From NCBI RefSeq assembly GCF_000002425.4, contig NC_037257.1, forward strand, positions 13,949,232 to 14,013,231: a DNA stretch of 64,000 nt, in the 5' to 3' direction. A program made the position numbers and the translations under genes. The notes beneath the pieces are model-generated. The model saw nothing but the letters and a program-made list of their open reading frames with translations. It had not been told where the DNA came from and did not search any database. This DNA is from Physcomitrium patens (taxonomy: Eukaryota > Streptophyta > Bryopsida > Funariales > Funariaceae). Shown piece after piece: positions 11,302-24,508 of this stretch (position 1 is its first letter; every line of letters starts with the position of its first letter).

Positions 11302-13900
11302 TCAGTGGCACTTAGCAACCGCGCAGAGCGCTGCAGGTTGCAGCAGCAGTACTGCTGTCGTGAGGGGGATCGGATATATCGTAGCCCGAGTCGAGCGTGA
11401 GAGGAAGGAGCAAGACGGTACCAGTACAATCTGAAATTGGATTCTGCGAGAATGAGAGCATTAATGGTTGCAAGGGCTCTCCCACAAGGCAGCCCTGAAC
11501 CACAGTCAGATGAATTTGCCGCTTCGACGAGAGCGCGTTGCACCGTTTGCCGCTACAGCCACCACAATTCCCAAAGTAGCTTTTTGTGCATTATAATTTT
11601 TTTGTAATGGGATGGTTAACAAACTTGCATTCTGCATTAATGGGAATGTTTAACAAATTTGTTACTTGTACTGCTCTGTAGATTTGTATGTGTAGAAGAG
11701 TGCGTCTGTGTGTGTTTGTGATATATATATATATATATATATATATGATAGTAGACCACTGGATGTGTTACCACCAGTGGGAATTAGGATTGAAGTCTCA
11801 TTTTACTTCTAAAATCCACATAAAGAAGGATCTCATTTAGACTCGAAATCGAAAGTCCCGTTCTCTAAACCTAAATTCCATGAGTGTTTGCCAATCTTCA
11901 TGCTGCCCAAATTCCATGGGTCTTTTCAAATAATCCGACAGAGTTTGAAGAAAACCATCGATCATTTCGGGGCGAAAAATCTCGCTGTACCAGTGACTAT
12001 TTTGTATCTGTAACTCCAAACAACGAACACATGAACAAAATCATAACGCAGAGTACTGAGGGGAACAAGTCCCTCCGCACGGTATGCAGGTGGGGCTTCT
12101 TGTACTTCCAGTTCCTCAGAAAATCCAACAGAGAGCACACACGAGGTACATTCAGATCCACAAGCTCACCTTCTAACGAAACATATTATGGAATTAAACC
12201 ATTTCTCAAGGTGGACAAGTGGAAGAAGATGCAACGGGGAAGCAAGTGATAGAGGTGATCGTAACATTGCCTTTGCCATATACATTGTAATGCAAGCGGA
12301 TGAATTACACGTAAAATTTAAAAAACAAAACAAAAAAAAACACACGCACACACAGTTAGCCATTACTGTAACGCATGACTATCGATTTCGTGCCGCAGTG
12401 AATGCAGATGAGGACCACATTGATACCGTGGAGGAAGTTGACACTACAACTAGCACATGGATGGAGCTTGGAAGTTGAGCAAATCAACAGACATGTGCAG
12501 TGACGCATCCACCGATCATGACATTACTTGTGTGATGTCGAATGAACGAATATCGACAGCCTCATAACTTAAGGCAGAAGTGAAGCTATGTTTGTGTATA
12601 ATGGAAAAAAGATATGTTATAAACTGGTGAGCGGAGGATAGTAAGACCTTAGTACAACAAACTCATTCAATACAGTAGATGTGGCAGTGGGATTATTTAA
12701 CCATGTCAATACGCCTAGTGATAAATAAAGAGGAAAAAATGAATGTGATGATGCTACAATACTTAACACCTTAAAATCTTGAAAAACAGCCAACAAATTT
12801 TTTTGAAGATGTGTTTTCTTTTAGTTCAACGTTCATTTGAATACTTCACACCGACATAAAACGAAATAAAACAGCCCGGTCATCTGACCTACAAAGGCTA
12901 CATAAAAAGGATGCACAAAACTTTTCTTTATTACATGTAAACATGTGTACATGAATTGGGTAGTTCGACCCACATAACAGCCAATCTCATTCATTGACAA
13001 CGGCTGCTCAGTTAAACGAAAAAAAACCCAACTAAGGGAGGAGAGAATCAGTGAACGGCGATTCCGTCTTCGTTGCAGCCTGAAGCTCGATCACTCTTCG
13101 CTGCATTCATGGTTTCTGCTTCTGCTTCTGCTGTGAAGATGTCGAACTGCATGTGTGTGACGGCTGTGCGTCGCCACAGTTTGCACTGCAGTGCTCCTTG
13201 TGTTTTTGTTTTTTCTTTTGCGCTTTGTTGATCTCAAAGTGTTTTTTCGCAGTTGCATCTGGACTATCCCAAGGCTGACACAACATTGCAGAGAACTACT
13301 ACCACTACTAATAATAATAATAATACTACTACTACGACGACTACTACTACTCCTAATTCCTACAATAAAACCAGTGCAGGATATTGAAAAAGTAGCACCC
13401 CACCCAGTTTTCTGATTGTTGATTAGTGGGTGGAATTTCCCTCCCTTGCTTGGTACGGCGGATGTGTCATTACCACCATTGTTATTTGGGTTTGTTTCAT
13501 CGTTGCAACTAGTTTCAGCAACCCCATTGCGCTTCTGATTTCGCGTTGTTTGATTATTTTTTTTAATTTTTTTTTTCGAAGTGATTTCAGTTACTTCACA
13601 TTGATAGCCTTAATTTTATTGCTGTATATTTTTTATTTTTTTATTTTTTTCTCATGCTGGTTTGTGTGGAGAAGTTTGAGGGACTGATGGGAGTATGTGT
13701 GTTTAGAAAAGATTGATGGAAAGAAGCTTTTGTTTTGGACCTCTGGAAAAATTAGATGGGGTGATGGGGAGCCAATTGGAGAATGAATGTAGAGCCATTT
13801 CAAGCACAAAAAAAAAAGGGGTTTGGGAGATGGAAAATCCCCATTTCATAACGCCACTTGGACACTGAGTTTCTTTGCATAACATATTTCCATTCCCCAA
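11302..13900. other. Moderate-GC intergenic sequence
   Basis: No identified gene. It includes a (TA)n run at about 11721-11746, a CA-rich run near 12340-12355, and ACT/ATA trinucleotide repeats at about 13300-13350. Open frames here are short or driven by simple repeats. Confidence 0.4.
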
Positions 13901-14887
13901 AGAATTCCTAGTTTTGTATAAATAAATAAATAAATAAGTAGGACATAGGTTTTATTATTAAATATACATTATTAAAATGATGCCAAAATAAATAAATAAA
14001 TAAAGGGCACTTGTGTTTTTCTTTTATTTGTATGCCACACTCATTCTATCCAGAAATTTTGCAAACATTCCTTCATAAAGCAACAAACATTTTTTATTTT
14101 TAAATAATAAGAATAATAATATTATTATTCTTTGACAACACCCCAGAGACATAAAGATTCTTCTTCTTCTTCTTCCTCTTCTGCTTTATTTTTCTTTTTA
14201 TTTCTTTCTGTTCGATTTATGGTTTTATAAGTTTATATTTTTATATTTTATATTTTTTTGGTTAAAAATTGCATGAACAACCTAAACAGGAGCTTTGGAA
14301 GGGACATAGATTCCCACATCTCTATTTGACTTCCCAGACCTGTTCAATAATATTAAAACACAAATTAAAAACTGGGGTGCTTGGAGAATTATCCGAAAAG
14401 TGCTTCAGTAACAAACACACACAAACAAACAACACCAACAACTCTTTCTTCCTCTGTTTATAAAATTTATTAATTTGAATACTTTGTTTTCTATCTTTCT
14501 GAGTGGGGGCTTGTGGGGCAACAATATAATGTAATAATAAGTGCTTTGCCATCAAAGATGACAGCCAAGGGGGGGTCTAAAGAGCGAGGCTGTTTGAATG
14601 ATGGATGGGCCATGTTCTCCATCACATTCCATACAATATTCACCCTATTTTATTCTACTTTTTTATTTTTTTTGTTTATTTATTTATCAAATATGTAACT
14701 TGTGACATCGAACATGGAGGTTTATTTGTTTATTTTATTTTTATTTTTATTTAAAGATATTTCTTGTGAAGTTTTAGTCAATCTTACTAATCATACATCA
14801 CCTTCTTAATATTTTACAAAATGTTTTGAGACCAACATTTAATATGACAAAAATCCAAGTTAATACTGTAGTGAATAAAAGTTTAAC

Positions 14888-14918
<31 letters not shown>

Positions 14919-15764
14919 CTGCAACTTCAAAAACATGATCCACCAAAGGATTATTTACGCAATGATGAAACTGAGGGTGCCATCATGTATCACCCATTAC
15001 TATTGCTAAGATGGATGAACAGAAGCAGATGATCCTCAGGAAGAAACCGGTAATAGATAGATAGATTGATTGAATAAGTATGGTGTGTGTTGTTTTGTTG
15101 TTGTTTGTGGTAGTGCTAAGGTGGCATTATCATCCTTTTGTTGTTGGCTATGGTGTTGGGTTTTACCTTTTGACATTCCCAATGACAAACATCCCCCCCC
15201 CCCAATGTTTTGTTTTGTTTTGTTTTGTTTTGATTGATTGTTTGTCTGTTTGTTTGTTTTCTCCCGCCTTGAAGTTGCAAACTCATTCTATTTTTATTTC
15301 CCATTCCTAATTTATAGGTTTGGCAAAAGAGAAGAGGAATATGCTTGTTTCCATTATATTTTTTGGGGGGTTAATTTTTATAATATCATGTATGGATTTA
15401 TGATTAGTATTTTTATTTTTTATTTTTTTTGTGTTGTTGTTGTTGTTGTTGTTTTCTAATTGTTAGTAAAGAGAGGGGATTGGGGTGGTGTTGTTGTAAA
15501 GGAGCCCAATGGGAGGGGGGGAATAAAGAGAATCTCCCATTGGCTTTTGTTGTTCCCTAGAGTAGCATGGGATTATTGCTTCCCTTCACATTCTTCACAC
15601 ATGCATCATGTGGGGGTTGGTTATTTATCCATATTGTATTATTATTATTATTATTATTATTATTACTTCTATTTATTTCCTTCCTCTTTCTTTCTCTTGC
15701 TTTTAGGATGGGGAAGACAAATGAGTCTTACTACATCCCAATAGCATAGCAGATACAACAACAA

Positions 15765-15801
<37 letters not shown>

Positions 15802-16247
15802 CACACACACAAAATACAAGAGTAGGAGAGAATTTATAAGGAATGAGGCTCAATCATACCATAATGCGGGTGTGTATGTGTGTGAAAAAGTAAATATTTG
15901 TTTATTTATTATTTATACTTAATTACATCCACATGTACATGCACAATGCCTCCAAAAATCCCACCTCATCACCTCCTGCACAAAATTCCATGCATTAAAT
16001 ATTGAAATTATAAATATAACAAATAAGAATAATTAATCACCTGGGATTGACATTATATCCAGATCTCTCACCATTCTTTATTCTAACTTTGAAAGACCAA
16101 TTATTTGATAAAAGCATTCTAAACCATGGAGAAAAGAAAGGAGATAACATGTCAAAAATTATTGACTTGAATGTCCACACCCACCTCAAGAAAAAGAGCA
16201 CACAAGCAACCCCCCCCCACTAATTCCAAAACCACGCTTGGGAATAA

Positions 16248-16291
<44 letters not shown>

Positions 16292-16300
16292 ATTTATATA
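13901..16300. repeat. Microsatellite-dense block
   Basis: Repeated simple-sequence tracts: AAAT units at about 13920-13940, 13985-14005 and 14890-14920; a C run near 15194; GTTTT units at about 15205-15232; GTT units near 15430-15453; ATT units at about 15638-15665; a compound CT/TA/CA tract at about 15765-15811; and a compound TA/TG tract at about 16248-16291. All longer frames here are translations of these repeats. Confidence 0.85.
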
Positions 16301-17168
16301 TGAGAAGTTTTGGTCTTTCTTAATTGTTGTTATTATTAATAATATTTTTGTATTTCGAATTCATTCTTAAATATTTGAGACAAATATATGTTTTTAATTT
16401 ACTAAGGTTTTATAAATTTCTGAAATAAGTACTAAGAGAAAAATCGAATAAACAGTAGTAAATTTTGTGATTAGAAGAAAACAATGATACAAGTAAAATA
16501 ACATGTTCTACTACTAAAATCACACTTTGATTATGGTTGTAGAAAATCAAGTGTTTTTCTTATGTATTAACTTTCAATTAATTTTAATCACAAAAATCAG
16601 TCAAGATTAGTTGTCAAGATTATTCTTCACTCATCATAGTTCTACAAAATAAATAAGTAAATAAAACCAATTTTCATGCATCTTCTATTCTACACATGTC
16701 ACACACCCTAATTTAATGTTCGTTCAACACTTCAATTTCAAAAACCATCATCTCATAAATAACATGATTCCAACCTTCTTATACTATTTATTAGTTTTTT
16801 TACCCTGCATAATTTGATTATTTCGGCAAATTCTTCATATTTTTGGCTGAACTCAAAATTTTATTCAATTGTAATAAATAATATGTCAATATTTCAAAAA
16901 AAATCAAATTTATAAAACATATTTAACAATGATTATCATATGCTAATTAAGATATTATTTCTTCGATTTTTTAAAAATGTTGGTTAGATTTTTATATATA
17001 TTTTTCCTTTTTATTTAATTTTGTTTTATTATTTTAAAAAAAACTTAGAACTAATTGATTCTTTTGGATTCTAATGGTGATAATTTTGAGTTTGCAAATA
17101 TCAAGTTTCTTTACTCTGTAAACTAATCGCAATACTTGAGTCATAATTACAAAATTGATATAAATATT

Positions 17169-17207
<39 letters not shown>

Positions 17208-18950
17208 AGTGACTCATTTTCTTTTATGATCATTGTATGTGTTGCGTCTAATCTTACAAAGTATTGTCTCATGCTTGTTTGTAATCCCAAAAGATCAAGT
17301 AACAATACATGACTCAATCTATTTTAAATTCTACTGTTTTATCTTGGCATACAAAATATATATAATTTTAAAATGTTGTGTGTTGTCCACACAAATTAAA
17401 TTTGTATTCATATATTGTTGAGGTTTATAATACTTCAAGGTCAAATTGCCAATAAAACTCATAGTCTTGTGCATGTTTATTCAATCTTGTCAAGCCTTCA
17501 ATCCATACACCATAACTTGAATGTTTTTTTCCAGATAAATAAAAATAATAGCCATAATAATGAACCTAAAAAAAATAAAGTTAAAAAATAATAATTTATT
17601 TTTGTTTACAGTAACTTCAAATCCCCTATACTATCATGAATTGTGAAGAATTGTCAAATTTTCAGTTGATTTTGGTATTATATTGATGTTAAGTTAATTA
17701 AAGACGTGGAAGCATAAAGCCTTCTAAATTTTACTAAAACCGACTTTCTTAGTGTCAAAAATTGTTTGGTAATGTTCAAAAGCTGAAAAAAATTCCATTA
17801 CTAATTATTTGATTGATTTAATAGTGTCTTTAGTTTTTTCTTAATCAATACAATAAAGTGATGCTATCAATTTGTAGTTCAATTCGTTTTTATATTTTAA
17901 AGTTGAGGATAATAGACAATTTCAAGTTATTTCAAACTCTAATTCAAAATAATTTACTTTTATTTATTTGTTTTAAATTTTTCTCAAATTTCTTCTCTGT
18001 TGATTCCATATGTGTCTATCTTGCCTTCTAACCAGCATTCTATTTATTTTATAAAAAATAGAATTCGAAAATATTTCTTTTATTTAATTAATTTTGAAAA
18101 TATAAACTTAAATTAAATTTGGTTACAGGTACAACATTCAATATTTTTCAACATTGTGTGTGATGCAAATGTCGTGGCATTTAAATGTATGCTAGCCATT
18201 TTATAATTTAGAATTTAATATTTATAAAAAATCCTTCTACATGTGAAGCTTATCAATTTTTCTATAATTAGAATCAGTGTTTCGTATGGCACGTTTTAAA
18301 TCTTTTATTTCATATCGTCTATTACTATTGACTGGCTTTTGAATTTCGAGTTTAATTATGATCTAATAGTTGTAGTATCCTTAAATGTGGTTTTCACTTT
18401 AATACCACCATGGTCTTATGTTCCTTATTTCTCTTTAATAAAATCTTTTAAAGTGAATCATACATAGACCTGACTCTGTATTCAGAGAGTATATTTAGTA
18501 CTTGCTCAGGAGGATATATAATTTGCATCCAAAATAAATAAATAAATAAATCTGAACAGTTTTGATCGCAAAAAACTACAACTTTTTAACTGCATTTTAG
18601 GATGTAAACGAATATACATATACATGTGCACGTTTATTATGTTAAAAGATACATTTTGAAATTACAATCAAACAACTAATCTGAGTTTCCTTTATGAATT
18701 TTATATAAAGAACGGAAAGTAGTGTTAAAATTTAGCATGTACTTCTAAGGTCAATTAATAGCACTGTAAGTTTTATAAATAAAAAAAAAATGGAAACAAT
18801 TCAGGCCTAAAAGCAATATCTAAGAAGCATTTGAAGTCTGAAAAGAAGTTCTCGGGGAAGCATTTTTCTGCCATACACACATACAAGTATCTTATACCAC
18901 ACATGTCCCCTATAAAAATAGCTGATTGAAATGGGTGTTGCGACATAACA
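16301..18950. other. AT-rich stretch, no gene
   Basis: Strongly AT-rich with an (AT)n run at 17172-17204 and AAAT units near 18530-18552. No retroelement domain, LTR or gene could be recognised. It probably represents old transposon-derived DNA, by analogy with the AT-rich relics at 53-64 kb. Confidence 0.45.
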
Positions 18951-18980
18951 AATTCACATTTTTGTCTTCAAGCATGGACC

Positions 18981-19007
18981 AAAAAAAAAAAAAAAAAAAA
19001 AAAAAAA
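18981..19007. repeat. Poly-A tract (27 A)
   Basis: Uninterrupted run of 27 A at the boundary between the AT-rich stretch and a moderate-GC block. No retrotransposon body or target-site duplication is recognised next to it. Confidence 0.9.
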
Positions 19008-19951
19008 TCCTTTCAGAGTATCACCGTATCAGCTGAGATATCACTGCTTACAGAACTAAATTAGAGCTCACCTTACATCTCATCAATATTCCTCATCAAT
19101 ACAAATCTGCTAGTCTTACAATTTGGCTTGTATCATATTAAGTCTAATGCAGGTATTTCAACCATATTATCGTAATCGACTTGTATAATATAATGGATGC
19201 ATTGCTGGGTTGTTCACGTGGAACTCAGACCCTCATATTATAAGAAGAGCATTGCAAGGGGTGCGATTCAGCCTCTGGTTCACTCCACATCTTGCACACA
19301 GTGTTCGAGGATGTGTATAGAAAGTGGACAAAGGTGTGGTGTAGTGTCAGTGAAGCATTCATCTGGGCACTTCGCAGAATATCTGAGGCGGCACAAGAAC
19401 ACAAAGTGTTGGCCAAGTGGCACGTATGAAATTTGCCGTTTTTCTTCTGACAAATCATAAAAGCGACCAGCGCCATCGCTCATCCTCACACCCCTAGAAG
19501 TGCATCTGCAGCGTCCACCTGGAGCACAGGAGGAGTTCCAACCAGTTCCGCACGCGAGCCATGAATTGGCTTGTTGCGAAACAGAAGAGGAGCATGGCAC
19601 TGCCTGAATCGGGCTTCGGAACAAACGGAACTGGTGGTGCTGCTGCCTTGTCCAGAACTGTTGAGTCCCGTTTTCTTCCTTTTTCTTCCCTCTCTTGTCG
19701 AAAAAAGCTTCAGTTAAAGCTGTGACTTTAAATTTTTTTCTAACGCAGGACTCGACTGCCACCCTTTTGTCTCCCTACGGCGACCAGCCTACGCAGATTG
19801 ACCATGGAAAGTCACCATCAGGCTCCAAGGGATTATATTATTAGTGCAGCGGGGCAGTAAGGGGGTTACCGAGAGCCTTTGCAGTGTTGATGGATCTCAC
19901 TCACTGCAAACAAGCTTACGTGTGCAGCAGGATCGATTCTCCTTGTGATCC
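19008..19951. other. Moderate-GC block, possible noncoding transcription
   Basis: Composition is gene-like, but no known protein domain appears in either strand. The longest minus-strand frame (19280-19762) has erratic composition and no family similarity that I can see. Confidence 0.35.
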
Positions 19952-20161
19952 ATGCTCTCTCCTAACCCTGCGGCTCTTATATTCGATTCTTATATTCTTC
20001 TACTCTCTCTCTTATTCTCTCCATGTCTCGTCAGTTCGAATGTTGCAAAAGACCCACGGGATTTCATTCAGCTGCTGCAAAAAGTAGCACGTTTCCAGGG
20101 AAGTCTTGCAGTGCCAGCAGGGTACCATTTTGACATGTGGGTATCTTCATCTAGCCCCTAG
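19952..20161 (+). CDS. Candidate small secreted peptide precursor, 69 aa
   Basis: ATG at 19952, stop ending at 20161. The N-terminus contains a hydrophobic core (SYILLLSLLFSPCLVSS, about residues 13-29) that could act as a signal peptide, followed by a polar tail (NVAKDPRDFIQLLQKV, then PAGYHFDMW). An overlapping frame starting at about 19884 is also hydrophobic, so the signal may be a compositional accident. The tail matches no plant peptide hormone family that I recognise. Confidence 0.18.
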   Translation: MLSPNPAALIFDSYILLLSLLFSPCLVSSNVAKDPRDFIQLLQKVARFQGSLAVPAGYHFDMWVSSSSP

Positions 20162-20266
20162 AAAGAGTGTTGTTACGAGTGCGCGTCGGATGCAAGCAAT
20201 AATCAACCCCCCCCCTTGTTGTGATTCATTGTTAATAATGGGAATATAAGAATCGAATATTCATGA

Positions 20267-20791
20267 TTGAGGTTCCACCCTCACTGCGGCGAAAGCCAAA
20301 TTAGGGGTGACGATGAGAGGAGTCCAGGTCGCGGAGTCCCGCATCAAAGCGTTCGTGAGGTTGCTGGTTCCCTCTCGGTTGACGCAGAGAGGCGAGGTCC
20401 GGCGACAATCAACTGGGGTGATCATCATGAGGTTCTCCGTTTTAGCATTCTATATAACTCGCCCCCTTTCCCCATTTCTGGAGGGTTAATTCAGAGATAT
20501 TCTAGGAGCAATCTAAACTGGTTGGATGCGATAGGTGTCACGCACTTCCGGAGGTGCTCAGAATTTCTTCACTTGTCGGTTTCTCTGGAATACACGATCG
20601 GTGGTTGTCCCTGGCAAGAGCGCGCCGGGGTTTTTCCTGGCTTCAGTTCTCCTCCGTTCGCGGCCAACTTGGCCCTGGACGACAACGACGCCACTCATGC
20701 TCCAAGACGACGTATATTTAGCAATTCTGAGAACTATGCAGCTGACGCGTTTGGCCTCAGATGCCGGAAATTTGTAATCGATTTTTTATAA
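20267..20791 (+). other. GC-rich island with an unidentified 174-codon open frame
   Basis: One frame stays open for 174 codons but begins with TTG and has no ATG at the start. The translation includes CPWQERAGVFPGFSSPP and matches no known family to me. Shorter frames overlap it. Because the TATA-like element lies inside this frame, an alternative is that the island is a promoter/first exon of a noncoding RNA rather than a protein gene. Confidence 0.2.
20450..20457 (+). promoter_or_regulatory. TATA-box-like element CTATATAA
   Basis: A good match to a plant TATA box followed by a C-rich stretch (CTCGCCCCCTTTCCCC), in a GC-richer island. If used, transcription would start around 20.48 kb and cover the open frame to about 20.79 kb. 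No start-site evidence is available from sequence alone. Confidence 0.25.
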
Positions 20792-21832
20792 ATTGGGAAG
20801 GGTCCTCCTGGAACCAGCAACCTCAATGTTAGCCATCGGATGGAACCGGATTATCCTTAGGAAAATCCCGTTATCCGATCCATTGTAAAATTCCATGCGA
20901 GTCACTGAAATCCAGCCTCTGCATTCCTGACAGATTGCGCAATAATCCAGGGCTGTTATTTAGACTTCCCATGCGCTAATGACGCGGTAACAATGACAAT
21001 TTCTGCTCGACAATTTTTAGAGGACTCAAATTTTTAATTTGGTAAGTTGTGTGTACATGTGTGAATGCTCGATTGTAAGTTGGGCGTTCAACTGCCACTC
21101 TGAAGCCCAGAGAAACTCTGCATTGGGTTAATCCAATGTGATTTACCGACGTGGATCTTTATTGTTCCACCAGTTTTCCCCCAAGGCTTACCCCCCAAAA
21201 TCAACCAAAACTTCTCGAAGTATTATCCATCACACGTCGTCAGCAGAGCGAGCGACCCCGAGCTACTGAACTTTCACTGGCCCAGACTTTTTGTCCCTAA
21301 CTCAAGCGGTTTCTCAAGGTGAGCATAAAAATCAACTCTCGATATTTGTCAGTGTGAGAATCAAATTACCCTTAAGAAAGAGGTCACTGAGAATGATTAT
21401 GACCCGCTAAAATTTGCATTTCAAACATGGATACGCACCGTCCACACTTATCTAAATCTGAGACACGCAATATAAGTAAAGGTCTCCATTTATCTTTTGT
21501 TGCATGAATCGGTGATGGCTGTTCTCGGAGGGTACAGAGTGATGGCCTTGCTCTACATTGTACTGTTCTTAACCTTCCTTGGATTTTACACAACCGTTCC
21601 TCCGAGATATACACCTGTGTGTAGTGGCTGCAAAGGGGGGTTTGGCGCATGCACAGCAAACGATCTCTTCTATTGAAAAAGTGACGAGAATGCTGATTCT
21701 CGCAGACACTACTATCTTATTTTCATTTTGGCTGCCGTCATTTTTTTTGCAGTCCATCATTTTAGTGGGGGTTTGCAAAAATTGCCCATACATCCAACAC
21801 CGTTTAGGGTGTCCTCGCTTTGCTCCCATGTC

Positions 21833-21937
21833 CGCATGCAGCAATTGGAAGCATGGATACAAACTAGAGAGCAACCAGAAGTACATGGAGAAAGCTTGCT
21901 CTCTAGTTTGTATCCATGCTTCCAATTGCTGCATGCG
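21833..21937. repeat. Perfect 42-bp inverted repeat with 21-nt loop (hairpin)
   Basis: The left arm (21833-21874) and right arm (21896-21937) are exact reverse complements over 42 bases. The arm begins CGCATGCAGCAATTGG and ends ACTAGAGAGCAA. The loop, 21875-21895, is 21 nt. Pairing stops abruptly at both ends. Transcribed from either strand this would form an uninterrupted 42-bp duplex, the kind of fold processed by Dicer-like enzymes in plants. The perfect pairing is more like a young microRNA/siRNA foldback or a recent inverted duplication than an old conserved microRNA precursor. No known microRNA was recognised in it. Confidence 0.95.
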
Positions 21938-24477
21938 ATGAAGGATAACTTTTTCCTTGTGGCAGGTACAAAAAATGAATAAAAAGGATAAAATCTACAA
22001 GCACCAGGTGACTTTCGTTCAGGTATGGGAAGCTACCACTTGACAACATGTCGTCATGTGCACATTTTAGTATTTACCACGATGCAAAATGGTACTTAAA
22101 AATTAAGGTGGAGTATATGGCATTCCACGGATGTGGAAGCTTTTGATGAATGCTGAGAAGAAAAGGGATGCAGAATAATGTAATGCAGTCTGCTTTATTT
22201 AGACTGTCTAGTTTGCTGGGGCAATTGTTGCAAAGGAAGGCTGTCTACATATTTCAAATCAAACATATGTATATATATAAACCTACACACACAAGGACAT
22301 GAAGATTCTGATCTATTAATCTGAATTGTATGCCCAAGTACAAATAGTTGTAATAGTATAATGTGCAAGTTGCCCCCGGGTGATTGGTTAACAAACTAAA
22401 ATTTCACATTCTCTGGGCTATTTTTAACTTTCGTCAATCACGAGGGAGCCTTGCACTCAACGAAATCGCAGCATCCAAACATCAAAGAAAGAAATGACTT
22501 GTTTTAGCCCCATCGCTTCATTTGAAATAGCAACAATCTATCTCCACGTGAAGAACCTTGCGTCAGTTTCGCTTTCAATGAACCCTGCCACAAATACACA
22601 TTGGCCCCATTATTCTAACTATTTCGCATATCTTTCTACAAACTTGCAGGCATCATGTGTGGGTTAGAGTTGTGTGGAAACTAATAAGCATCGGAATTTG
22701 CACCACTATTAAAACCCTCTTGCTCAACAGTGACCGCTTCTGCTCATGCACTAAAAAATCAATAATGTCCCTTCTCCTCTGAAATAAAATTGAATAAACG
22801 ATCGAACCAAAAACACCTTGGTCAGTTCCTTTATGATTGTCAGGAACTGGAAAGTAACTCATTACATTGCATTGCATGAATCGTTGTTGATAAGACTCGT
22901 CCGTGACAGGAGGACAAGCCTCAGGGCCACATTTCGCAGCTTTTTTCTTTTTTTCTTTTTTCTTTTTTTTTTTAAATCTCACACCATGCTCGAGCTTCTC
23001 ATCCCAGTGCCTTATCCTGCAGTGTCGAAGATGCGTCCAAGGCATCATCGGTTGGGGTAAAAGAATGCCAATTCGGCCGAGACCAATGATAGAGCCGATG
23101 TGACCATCGACGCAGTGAGACTCAAAAATAGTGGCTGGCTGCATTCTATTTCCGAAAATATGCCTTAAGCTTCAGCAGTCAAACTGGGGACTCAGCAAGA
23201 CCGGTAACTAAAAATGACGGATCCACAAACAAAACAGGTGTAGACCTCATCATGAGCATGCCAGAGCTACACGGGTGTAGAGGCTCTTTCCCAGTTAAAA
23301 AAAACTGATCTAATATATGCATTTTCCTGTTATGGGTGTTTGATCATTCCCTCGCTGGTATTGGAAGCATGTTGCAAGGGAGTCCTAAATTTGGTTTCAA
23401 TCAAATCAATCATCCCAACGAAGCGTGCAGGTTCTCTCAATAGCAAAGAGGGATGGGACACAGCATCTACCCCACTTCTCCTCACCCTTCTAAATCAGAG
23501 GTTTCTCCGATTTCGCAGGACACAGCTTGAGCTCCCACCACTCTGTGGCGGGTGCCATACAAATGGTTAACTTTTTTTTTTTTTTTTTTTTTTTTTTCTG
23601 TGAGCGGGTTGGTGTTTCTTTCGAGATACCTATAGTCTTCCTTGTTGTGCACCTGGAAATCAAATTTGGCGTCGACTAGATGCTATTCAAGTTAAAAAGA
23701 ATTTGGGGACATGATCGAGATTCCCCTAAAACAGGATTTTGACACTGGGATTGCTACTCAGTGCTGCAACATGAGAAATCTCCTCATCTTGTGGGAGTCA
23801 GGTTTGCTGTGAGCCTCTCCATTTTCCATTGTGTGCCAGTGCATGGATCTGTTTCCTTAATGACACCTTTCTTCCAGTGTTTTGTCACTCAGGTTGCAAA
23901 TTCTCATTTTAACAATTCCTTCTGCATTGTTGACATTCTTCGGAGACTTAGGGACGACTCAAAACAATGTGTAACTTGGACTGAGCAGCGCGTTGAAAAA
24001 TGAGTTTCCTTTCATCATGGCATGGACGCACTTTTCAACATCTGAGGTGGAGTATATGGTCATTTGTTTATTTATTTTATTGTTGTTATTATTTTATGGT
24101 TACTCTGGATAGAAACTGGTATTTTCTCTGTGGCACCATTTGTTTGGGTATTTAGATTGTTAAATTGGAGGAAAATTGATTAACATGATAGCATCTGGAC
24201 CCCACCGCCAATCACACTGCAGATTGCATTTTTGATTAATTGCAGAACTTGGTTGAGTTGGAAAGTTTTAACCTTGAGTCTGATCTCGAGTGAACATGGC
24301 ATTCCTGCTTGAGGCTTGAAAACATTGGCAATTTCCCTATTTGTGGAACTTGTTGAGAGCAGGAAACTACACTTGGAGATAAATCCCAACTAAACAATTT
24401 CATGTTACTCTGTGATAAATGTTACTGCAAAAGGTAGTACATTTTGGTCAAAGCTTCAAGAAGTTGAAACCTGGGAG

Positions 24478-24508
<31 letters not shown>

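Noticed and set aside
13191..13687. Hydrophobic open frames suggestive of membrane proteins
   Set aside because: They translate T-rich and ACT/ATA simple repeats; composition alone creates the hydrophobicity.
18500..18520. GCTCAGGAGG resembling part of miR390
   Set aside because: Only about ten bases match, the rest of the microRNA is absent, and no foldback partner lies nearby.
20267..21400. tRNA or small rRNA gene in the GC-rich islands
   Set aside because: I looked for B-box-like GGTTCRANTCC sequences and cloverleaf partners by eye and found none convincing.
21569..21941. Open frames of about 120 codons on both strands across the hairpin
   Set aside because: They are mirror frames generated by the inverted repeat and show no protein family.
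22653..23144. Minus-strand 163-codon frame with a lysine run
   Set aside because: The lysine run is a translated A/G simple tract, and the flanking residues match no family.
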